Shown: in pieces, positions 1 through 7,277 of the stretch | How the letters are laid out: the number at the start of each line of letters is the position of its first letter | How positions within the stretch are numbered: the stretch's first letter is position 1 | Source of the DNA: Ferroplasma sp037442045 | GTDB lineage: Archaea; Thermoplasmatota; Thermoplasmata; Thermoplasmatales; Thermoplasmataceae | DNA: 24,083 bases | Assembly (NCBI RefSeq): GCF_037442045.1 | Contig: NZ_JBBIRC010000024.1 | Location: 1 to 24,083, forward strand | Direction of reading: 5' to 3' | The notes under the pieces: model-generated | Databases searched by the model: none | What the model was told of the DNA's origin: nothing | Seen by the model: the letters and a program-made list of their open reading frames with translations, nothing else | Position numbers and translations under genes: made by a program

Positions 1-772
1 AAGAAATAACCTTAAAGAAAAATAAGGTTCATGCAATATTAACATCAAATGGAATAACAGTTAAAGCAACAGACTTATTTGGAAAAAGAGGGTTAAAGCA
101 GATAAATAATTCAATGGCTCTGCTTGACATATCAGACCAGTTTGTAACTAACTCACTGTTAAATGATATATTATTCATTAAGGAACAGGAATTAAATGCA
201 GAAAAGAAAATATCAGAGATTGCTGTTGACAATGACAATATTAAACTGTTAATGACAGTTCCAGGAATAAACTATTACACAGTGCAATATATTCTGAAAT
301 AGTAACTATAGAACGCTTTTCAAACAAGGAAAGGTTCGCATCATATGCAGGCCTTGTACCAAGAGAGTATTCTTCCGGTGATAAAATAACAAAAGGCCAT
401 ATTACAAAGAAAGGCCCTTCATTATTGAGATTCTTCATAGTGGAAGCTGTCCATACATTGATTAAACTGTCAAAGAAGTTTAAGGCAAAATACCTGAGTT
501 TGATAAGAAGGCTGGGAAAGAACAGAACAATAATAGCAATAGCAAGATTACTGTCTGAAACAATATATACAATGCTTAAAAACAATAAAGAATTCATTGA
601 TGTTGAATTTGAGTCTTTAAAATTAAAAAGCATGGAAAATGCTTTTGACAATAATTACTTTGAAAGGCAGGAAGGATTGAAGGAAAGAAAGCTAAACAAC
701 CTTAAAAGGGTAGCAGAGAGCAATGGTTCCACAAAAAATTTAATATACAGGGGAGGTATTAACAAAGGTTGA
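1..772 (+). pseudogene. IS110-family transposase, 3' part, frameshifted
   Basis: The reading frame from base 3 gives a segment with VHAILTSNGI, typical of the middle of IS110/IS1111 transposases, and continues to the helix-hairpin-helix-like LMTVPGINYYTVQYIL, where it meets TAG at 300-302. The frame starting at 290 continues the family at exactly the right place: SEIVTIERFSNKERFASYAG, LVPREYSSGDK, GHITKKG, then LLRFFIVEAVH (the transposase_20 domain), ending with TGA at 770-772. Joining the two needs loss of one base (or gain of two) near 291-296. The N-terminal DEDD catalytic domain lies outside the window, so completeness at that end cannot be judged. The frameshift makes it most likely a dead copy; a programmed frameshift is possible but no slippery run is seen at the joint. 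Family assignment is firm from the C-terminal motifs. Confidence 0.85.
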
Positions 773-1156
773 ATAATAGTTTTTCATAGGAGTATACTAC
801 TATTTTAAAGTATAAACACCAAAATATTCTAAGGGAACTATCACTATAATGAGAATATAAAACTAATAAATTTGATTGGCTAAACTATGCGGGATAGTTA
901 ATAGATATTTCTTTTATACCTGTGAGTTAAGAAAACAGATAAGAATCATTATAGATATTTATCTGAACTTTAACTTTTACGAGTTTAGACGAGAATATTT
1001 TTCATAAGAAGATCAGATGAATATACAGATGGAGTCACATTAATTAAATGAAAGTTTATCGTAGAAGAATGCATAGGAATACATAATAGTATAATAAAAT
1101 AAAAAAATGCTTAAAAATACTTTAATGTTGTATAATAAAAAAATTTAATTAAGAAA
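773..1156. other. AT-rich intergenic stretch, no gene seen
   Basis: Between the IS110 stop and the end of the substrate-binding protein gene. The first 30 bases hold a short dyad (AATAGT at 775-780 and ACTATT at 799-804, enclosing the palindrome AGTATACT), which may belong to the end of the IS. The remainder has many stops in all frames and no recognisable protein or RNA. The minus-strand T-rich run at about 1139-1150, just past the gene that ends at 1157, may serve as its terminator. Confidence 0.4.
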
Positions 1157-4100
1157 TTATTTAGTTATTTTCTTCTTTTTGTATACGCCAAAGTAGTACG
1201 CAAGTCCACCTATAACAACTATAGCTGCTACGACTCCACCTATTATGTAGTAAATGGTATCATTTACTATTTTTACTATTTTTGTGAATGTTACAGACTC
1301 AGTTATATTCTTGCCATTCACTGTAAATGATGAATTCTTTGAGTGGGTATATCCCTTGGCATACAGTGTGTAATTATATGTTCCGTTTGTAAGTTCAATA
1401 GAGGTAGAAGTTCCTGTTACAGTCAGATTCATGTCTAGAGTGGTTAGATTTAAATTCCATGATACTCCACTTGCTAAACCCTTTTCAGTGAATGTTGCTT
1501 TATAATAGGCAAGATGGACGGACTTGAATACATTGGCTCCGTTTACTGTAAAGTTTCCTGTGTATGTAACCGGGCTGAATACAGTTTTTCCATTTGTGCT
1601 TGATATTGCATAGTCATATGTTCCATTTGTAAGTTCATATGTATATGTTGTTGTATTTATAGGCCCTGTTGTCATATCGTAATTTGTTAAATTAACCATC
1701 CAGTAATAGCCTGAGGGTAATCCTGTTTCAGTGAATGTTGCGTTATAGTACACAAGGTGTACAGGTGACATCGTTATATTTTTCCCATCTACTGTAAAGT
1801 TTCCTGTGTATGTAACCGGGCTGAATACAGTTTTTCCATTTGTGCTTGATATTGCATAGTCATATGTTCCATTTGTAAGTTCATATGTATATGTTGTTGT
1901 ATTTATAGGCCCTGTTGTCATATCGTAATTTGTTAAATTAACCATCCAGTAATAGCCTGAGGGTAATCCTGTTTCTGAGAAAGAAACAGAGTATAACTGT
2001 GTTACTGCCTGTGGAGATTCAACTGTAGATTGACCAACTGCCATAGCTCCATCTCCATTTACGTTTATTATATACTGGTCATATGGTAATACTGCGTGGT
2101 TATAATATTGCATTCCAGATAATACTCCATTAGTTATTGTATAAAATCCGGATGTGAAGTTTGCGTATGCTTTTCCCGCAGCATCTGTGTGTAAAGTTAT
2201 GGATGGTAAGTATTGAGAACCTGTTTCTGGACCGAATGTTGTTAATAAAGCATAGTTTGGATTAGGTGCTGTACTTGTAGAATCCAGGAAATATCCCCTG
2301 TTGGCTCCCTCTGCATTCTGTGATGTGACATTAAGTGTATATCCTTTAACAGGAGTGGTTCCATTCATTACAGTAAATGTCAATTCATTTACTCCATTGT
2401 ATGACACCATCGGGTGATTTGAAGTTACTGTTATTTTATAGCTATTTATGTGTTGCTCAAGTACTACAGGTATTTCAAAAGGTTCTCCAGTTCCATATCC
2501 ATTTGGATTTGTGGATGATGTCACTTCACCTATTGCTACATAAGGAGGCTCTCCGCCTACTGGTGCAGCCAGTGCGAAATCACCGATATATAAATTGTAT
2601 TCTGCAGAATTCCCGTTCAAAGTATAGTTAAATGTACTGTTGGCCATTATCATTATAGATAAACCCCCAGTTGAATTTGTATATCCTGATATTGATTGTA
2701 CATTAGGGTCATTATATGTAGCGTTTACCGGTACAGACAATGCAGTATAATTACAAACACTTGGAGGAGAGTAAGTACTTATTACAGTTATCTTTTGATC
2801 GGGTGTAGTATTTTTAAGAACTGCAACTGCTTGCGCAACCTGTATTGTATATAGATAACCAGATATTGGTGTACCGTTCAATGGATTGTACACTGTCATG
2901 TTGAAATACTGGTAGGAGCTACTTAGAGGTGACAAAGAACTAAATGAAAATGCTACCGGGTATGGATAATCTGATAAATATGTAGTTCCCGTTCCAGCTG
3001 CGATTGAAGTATTATGGGGCGTAGCTATGGCAGATATAGTGACGTTTCCATTATAACCGGGTACATTGAATACTATATTCTGGTTTGACACTTCAAAGTA
3101 ATATACAAACACACCTGTGCTGTTTGTCTTCCCTGTTAATCCGGTATCATTTACTTCGAGCGATGCGTTTAAAGGCAGTAATGACGGGTTTTCACCTACA
3201 GTAACGGTTGCGTTTGCCAATGCCTTTCCAGTTTTATTATCTGTAACTGTAAACGTAACATTGCCATATAAACCATCAGTTAAGTTTGTTTCGCTTATTA
3301 CTGATTTTACTACTGCATGTTGTGTTGGCACTGTAACTTTTACTGGTGCTGACCTAAGATGCACAGACATTTCATTGTAATACCAGAAGCTATTTATATC
3401 ACCGCTTACGAGGGTAACGCCTGTAAATGTATTGGTATTAACTGCTATATGGTCAAGTGGGCCATAACCTATCGGCATCATAGTAGACTCTTCATCCTCT
3501 ATATATTGCATAAAATCAACAGCTAACACATCATCTTTTAATGTTAAATTTGTAGAAGCAAATGTTGTTAAGTTTGTCATCAATGAATCTATCTGTGTTC
3601 CTGTGTATGTTCCTGTTTTAACATTAAATAAGGTATCACACAGACGTGTTGCATTAGTTATTGTTAAACTGCTGAATGGACCCTGATAATCACCTGTTCC
3701 TACTGATTCTGTATAATTGAAGTCTGTTACTAGGTCTCCAACTACATCACCTAACAAACCAGATACACCCAAAGTTATAACATTGTAGGAAGCTGAAGGC
3801 GAAGCTGCTGTTTGGCCATATGCATCTAAATGTGTAATTTCAGTTGAGAAACTTTCTGAAGATAAGGTAGTTTTTATTCCTATTGAATTCCAATCTGATG
3901 CAATTGTTTCGTATCCTGTGAATATCTGTGGTATTAAACTTTCAGAAGGGCTCTGGATAGTCGCCGTAACTTCTGTGCCATGATAATACCATTCGCCTGC
4001 TTTATAGGTCATTCCAGGTATTCCTGCTATTGTTGCATTAGCTGTTGTAAGGCTAAATGTATATGTAGGTACATCAGAATCATACCACGCTGAATTTATT

Positions 4101-5539
4101 TCCGGTATCGTTGAATATCCTGCTGTGATATCTCCATCACATATGGCTGTTTGTACGTCTCCAAGCGGTGAAGCTTCTCTTAATGCCTGCCTAAATGCAG
4201 TTATATTAAACGGGGCATCAGCAGCAAATGAATTGAATTTGAAATATGCGTATCCTGTTGAGGGTTTGTCACATATTACAACTCCAGGTATTGAAGATGC
4301 TGTACTTACAAACGATGAGGATAGATCACTTTCGATAGCATCAATAGAACCGTCTTTTAGAGCGCTTATTGCTGGTGAAGGCCCTGAAAATATCTCCACT
4401 TTAAGTGAGTATATTTGCGGGGAGAATCTACTGACATCATTACAAATTTTGCCTTCAAATCCATCATTTCCTTTTACATCTTTAAGGAAATAGTTTGGAT
4501 TTGCATATACCTGCCAGTAATCACTTGTGAATAACTTTCCAACTGGCATACCATATCCTCCATTCATCATAAATGGCCCTGTTCCAACAAGTCCTGGATA
4601 TTCACCATTTCCTGCTCCGAATGGACCAGAATGGCCAAGATCCCATTCATTGTACGCATTGGAGGCTGACAACGTAGTGCTGGACGTTTCATTCCATATG
4701 CCACTTCCAGACGAGGCATAATCATGGGAAACCCATATATGATATGGCAATACAGGAGTTTCAGCTGTATAAGGTATGAATGTTGATGAAGGAGCAGTTA
4801 AATAATATTCCACTGTTAAATTATTCAAAGGCAATACATTTACAACACCTAAATATGAACCACTGTATTCAGTAGATGATTGTAATATCTTCCATGAGAG
4901 TATAAAATCAGCAGCTTGTACATATTCTGTTTTCATGGTTATCGGACTAAATGACTGATTTTTTCCAGATGTTGCATTATATACATTTTTATATGGATGT
5001 GTATAAGCTACTCCAGAAGCATTTGTAAATGATGTATAATTACTATATACATATGTATCGGCTGCGTTGGAGGAATTATAATCATCCCATTCAACACCCG
5101 GCCTTATATGTAGTGTGTATATATCTGTTACTGGCATTGTTGCCCCTGTAACTGGGTCAAATGTTGTCATACCTGCTGGTGCCTTGCTTTCAGTAATGTT
5201 ATTGGCTAAACAATAATAATACGTACCGTTTGTTAATTCAGTCGTAGCAGAATTGTATATTAAATTAGACAGATAAAAGTCACACACTGTTGATTCTTCA
5301 TAGGCATTCACATAATCGGGATTTCCTATTTGACCTAGAATGTATGTTCCACTGGTACTGGTAATTGGAGCTGCACTTGCACTAGATGAAATTTGAGGTG
5401 TAGCGGTAGAAGTTGTACTATTTGCATAAACATTACCGTTTAAATTACCACTTAGTGGCTCCATCATAAACATAAGAGCAACCACGATTGCGAACACAAT
5501 AACAAATCGTTTATAATTTCTCGACTTATCCAAATTCAT
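1157..5539 (-). CDS. oppA: Giant membrane-anchored peptide ABC transporter substrate-binding protein (SBP_bac_5 family)
   Basis: Extracytoplasmic solute-binding protein of an oligopeptide/dipeptide importer, 1460 residues against roughly 500-600 for bacterial OppA. Residues about 10-30 form a hydrophobic signal or anchor segment (FVIVFAIVVALMFMM). The SBP_bac_5-like body follows to about residue 730: LHIRPGVEWDD, FTSDYWQVYANPNYF, LKDGSIDAIESDL, FRQALREASPLGDV. An Ig-like segment (VTFTVTDNKTGKALANATV) lies near 770-790, then a long Ser/Thr/Asn-rich stalk with many N-x-S/T sites. Residues about 1185-1430 carry three copies of an archaeal surface repeat (FTETGLPSGYYW...LTNGTYDY...GNFTV), two almost identical. 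A C-terminal TM (YIIGGVVAAIVVIGGLAYYF) and a Lys-rich tail anchor it. It probably serves the transporter encoded at 6936-12529, from which it is separated by 1.4 kb of transposon remains. The ATG at 5539 has a TATA box 24 nt upstream. Substrate is not readable from sequence. Confidence 0.9.
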   Translation of the reverse strand: MNLDKSRNYKRFVIVFAIVVALMFMMEPLSGNLNGNVYANSTTSTATPQISSSASAAPITSTSGTYILGQIGNPDYVNAYEESTVCDFYLSNLIYNSATTELTNGTYYYCLANNITESKAPAGMTTFDPVTGATMPVTDIYTLHIRPGVEWDDYNSSNAADTYVYSNYTSFTNASGVAYTHPYKNVYNATSGKNQSFSPITMKTEYVQAADFILSWKILQSSTEYSGSYLGVVNVLPLNNLTVEYYLTAPSSTFIPYTAETPVLPYHIWVSHDYASSGSGIWNETSSTTLSASNAYNEWDLGHSGPFGAGNGEYPGLVGTGPFMMNGGYGMPVGKLFTSDYWQVYANPNYFLKDVKGNDGFEGKICNDVSRFSPQIYSLKVEIFSGPSPAISALKDGSIDAIESDLSSSFVSTASSIPGVVICDKPSTGYAYFKFNSFAADAPFNITAFRQALREASPLGDVQTAICDGDITAGYSTIPEINSAWYDSDVPTYTFSLTTANATIAGIPGMTYKAGEWYYHGTEVTATIQSPSESLIPQIFTGYETIASDWNSIGIKTTLSSESFSTEITHLDAYGQTAASPSASYNVITLGVSGLLGDVVGDLVTDFNYTESVGTGDYQGPFSSLTITNATRLCDTLFNVKTGTYTGTQIDSLMTNLTTFASTNLTLKDDVLAVDFMQYIEDEESTMMPIGYGPLDHIAVNTNTFTGVTLVSGDINSFWYYNEMSVHLRSAPVKVTVPTQHAVVKSVISETNLTDGLYGNVTFTVTDNKTGKALANATVTVGENPSLLPLNASLEVNDTGLTGKTNSTGVFVYYFEVSNQNIVFNVPGYNGNVTISAIATPHNTSIAAGTGTTYLSDYPYPVAFSFSSLSPLSSSYQYFNMTVYNPLNGTPISGYLYTIQVAQAVAVLKNTTPDQKITVISTYSPPSVCNYTALSVPVNATYNDPNVQSISGYTNSTGGLSIMIMANSTFNYTLNGNSAEYNLYIGDFALAAPVGGEPPYVAIGEVTSSTNPNGYGTGEPFEIPVVLEQHINSYKITVTSNHPMVSYNGVNELTFTVMNGTTPVKGYTLNVTSQNAEGANRGYFLDSTSTAPNPNYALLTTFGPETGSQYLPSITLHTDAAGKAYANFTSGFYTITNGVLSGMQYYNHAVLPYDQYIINVNGDGAMAVGQSTVESPQAVTQLYSVSFSETGLPSGYYWMVNLTNYDMTTGPINTTTYTYELTNGTYDYAISSTNGKTVFSPVTYTGNFTVDGKNITMSPVHLVYYNATFTETGLPSGYYWMVNLTNYDMTTGPINTTTYTYELTNGTYDYAISSTNGKTVFSPVTYTGNFTVNGANVFKSVHLAYYKATFTEKGLASGVSWNLNLTTLDMNLTVTGTSTSIELTNGTYNYTLYAKGYTHSKNSSFTVNGKNITESVTFTKIVKIVNDTIYYIIGGVVAAIVVIGGLAYYFGVYKKKKITK
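1544..1975. repeat. Exact 186-bp direct repeat, 246-bp period, inside the substrate-binding protein gene
   Basis: Bases 1544-1729 and 1790-1975 are identical by eye, base for base, with mismatches on both sides (1543/1789 and 1730/1976). The spacing of 246 bp equals 82 codons, so copy-number change keeps the frame. It encodes the ETGLPSGYYWMVNLTNYD...FSPVTYTGNFTV surface repeat. A third, diverged copy lies at about 1270-1500 (EKGLASGVSWNLNL...LTNGTYNYTL). Synonymous identity over 186 bp implies recent duplication or gene conversion. Confidence 0.95.
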
Positions 5540-5900
5540 AAATAGATAACCTATTATTCTATATAAACTTTTTTTACAATTTTATGATTATCACTATATT
5601 TTTATATTAATAGAACAGACATTTGTATATGATTATATAACTTGAAACATGAGTGAAACGTTACATTCAGCAATCTAATTTTAGCTTAACCCTTAATTAA
5701 CTGCATTCCCATACAATAGTGTCTGGATATGCTATTATCTTCATGATTATCTAAAGTGCAATACACGGAAAGAAGTATATATTCCACAGTTTGAAGAAAT
5801 TAACAAATTAAAAATATGCCGTAACTAGCAGAACATAGATAGATAATGCAAAGCAAGAATGAGGAATTACTGTTAATCTGTGTTAGCAACAGGTGTGATA
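5540..5900. other. AT-rich DNA upstream of the substrate-binding protein gene
   Basis: Apart from the promoter at 5555-5570 and a weak dyad AATAG/CTATT at 5541-5555 that overlaps the presumed transcription start, I see no gene or RNA. Part of it may be the 3' flank of the decayed tnpB element ending at 5901. Confidence 0.4.
5555..5570 (-). promoter_or_regulatory. TATA-box promoter of the substrate-binding protein gene
   Basis: On the minus strand the sequence AAGTTTATATAGA centres at about 5563, 24 nt before the ATG at 5539, preceded by an A-rich run that could act as BRE. This spacing predicts transcription starting at or next to the ATG, i.e. a leaderless mRNA, and an independent transcription unit. 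Confidence 0.55.
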
Positions 5901-6363
5901 TCATTCCACTTCTAAATAATTTGAATATCTTGCTTCGGCCAGGGTACTTGCCATATCTATTACCTGTTTATGAATAATAGGTATTTGTATTCTTCCTACA
6001 TGCCTAATTTTCAACTGTTTATGGTTATTCCGCTCATCATTAGAACTAATCTATTTATCTTTATTGCAGCATTCAAATCTCTGCTAATTTCTAGATCTAT
6101 TACTGCAATGGTATGTGCCATACGGTTTTAATTCCTGTTTGATACTACCACATCCCTGGGCAAGAATAGAACATTTTAATTCTATTATATTTTTCCTCCA
6201 TGCAATGCTTTGTCTTTCGATATTCTAGTAAAGGAAAACCATTTAGTGTCACTCATTAATATTCATAATTTATGGTTTTTTACCATTTCACATGTATTCA
6301 AGTTTTCTATATCAATAATATTATATGCCCGTGTGATTGTATAAAATATTTTGTTGTAATGCT
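5901..6363 (-). pseudogene. Decayed IS605-type TnpB (RNA-guided nuclease family) remnant
   Basis: No open frame survives, but pieced frames on the minus strand recover the C-terminal half of TnpB in the correct order. Near 6345-6305: ITRAYNIIDIENLN (RuvC-like 'IxIENLN' motif). Near 6295-6275: VKNHKL. Near 6255-6200: SDTKWFSFTRISKDKAL (equivalent of the 'SWxxFxRMLEYKA' helix). Near 6165-6100: CGSIKQELKPYGTYHC (zinc-finger pairs). Near 6105-6050: IDLEISRDLNAAIKINRL (equivalent of 'xIDRDLNAAINI' with the last RuvC Asp). Near 5960-5901: IDMASTLAEARYSNYLEVE then TGA, like TnpB tails. At least three frameshifts and several stops separate the pieces. The N-terminal half is not recognisable. Order and motif identity make the family call strong; function is lost. 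Confidence 0.8.
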
Positions 6364-6935
6364 GCTAATAAAAGATGATATGAGCATCATCACTGGTAAG
6401 GCCCACTATAATGCAAAAATTTCCCCTGATGATTATTTATTAGCTTTTTAGTTATATGAAACTTGAACTTTATGTTCATGGATTAATATTCCTATCTATT
6501 CAACATCTCTCCTTTTTACTAATTTTAGGAAAAGCTTCTTATTATCGTACCATTTTCTTCTATTTAAATCAGGCCTTAATTCACCTTGTTTGCAATATAA
6601 ATTAATGAACAATGCTAAGCAAGAAATCAAATCATGTTTAGAAAAACCGGTAAATGAAATCCGGTACTGTTCAGTAAAGGTTCAAATTCAATGGTAGTGC
6701 AAATGTTTATTCCTGAATATCTAAGTAGAATGTAACAAATACTACTAACATGAATGAAGCATTGAGGCCAGGATTATCTAAGTTTTATAGCAATAAATTA
6801 TGTATTTTATGTATAATGATATTATAGAAATTCCTTTAAAGACTAATTAAAAAATACGATTATCAAGAATATATAGCAGGGATTCAAACGCTATAACATT
6901 CTTTTTTTTATATATTGGAAACATGTATGCTATAA
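6364..6935. other. Gene-poor stretch, probably further transposon debris
   Basis: It lies where the N-terminal half of TnpB would be, but no frame gives a convincing match. Stops are frequent on both strands. The only structure noted is a pair of short hairpins at 6646-6676. The extreme A/T content near 6890-6920 is the 3' flank of the small membrane protein gene. Confidence 0.4.
6646..6676. repeat. Two adjacent short inverted repeats, possible IS end hairpins
   Basis: ACCGG (6646-6650) and CCGGT (6661-6665) enclose a 10-nt loop, and TACTG-TT-CAGTA follows at 6665-6676. IS200/IS605 elements carry subterminal hairpins instead of terminal inverted repeats, and this pair lies on the upstream side of the tnpB remains. 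The link is only positional. Confidence 0.3.
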
Positions 6936-7277
6936 TTAAATTATGTAGATTGTATAACCCACAAGCATATATATTAATCCATCAAGAATAAATAATAAGG
7001 TTAAAATAAGTTGTTGTTTATTTATGTTTCTTACATTTTCCTCCCTTATTTTCCCTTTTCCCTCAATTAAATCATTAAGATACTCTGATGCACCAAAATC
7101 AAATAAAGCCCCTATAAGAAAAATTACGAACGCCGATAAAAAAATAATAAGAGGCATAACAGCAAAGAAGTCAAAAACTTTTATGTAATATAAAGGAAGT
7201 GTAGATGCAATGATTGCAAATAATATTATTAATGGAATTAAAAAAATTTTAAGCCTGGTTTTATTTATTTCCTTCAT
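6936..7277 (-). CDS. Small three-TM membrane protein, last gene of the peptide transporter operon
   Basis: A 113-residue protein of unknown function beginning MKEINKTRLKIF. Hydrophobic segments occur at about residues 10-32, 38-60 and 88-112, with a charged cytoplasmic-looking loop between (EGKGKIREENVRNINKQQ). I chose the ATG at 7275-7277, which overlaps the last 17 bases of the ATPase gene in another frame, so translation is probably coupled. A longer form starting at 7298 would run deeper into that gene. No family is recognised. Its position suggests an accessory role at the transporter, but it could equally be an unrelated passenger. Confidence 0.65.
   Translation of the reverse strand: MKEINKTRLKIFLIPLIILFAIIASTLPLYYIKVFDFFAVMPLIIFLSAFVIFLIGALFDFGASEYLNDLIEGKGKIREENVRNINKQQLILTLLFILDGLIYMLVGYTIYII

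Noticed and set aside
241..651. Minus-strand frame opposite the IS110 transposase
   Set aside because: The plus strand carries clear transposase motifs here; the antisense frame has none.
775..804. Strong terminator hairpin after the IS110 gene
   Set aside because: Only six paired bases and no following T-run; kept only as a possible IS-end dyad in the intergenic note.
1544..1975. CRISPR or other spaced repeat array
   Set aside because: Two long identical units in frame inside a surface protein gene; no short repeats with regular unique spacers and no cas genes.
5901..6935. A functional TnpB with guide RNA system
   Set aside because: Several stops and frameshifts and loss of the N-terminal half; it cannot make a protein.
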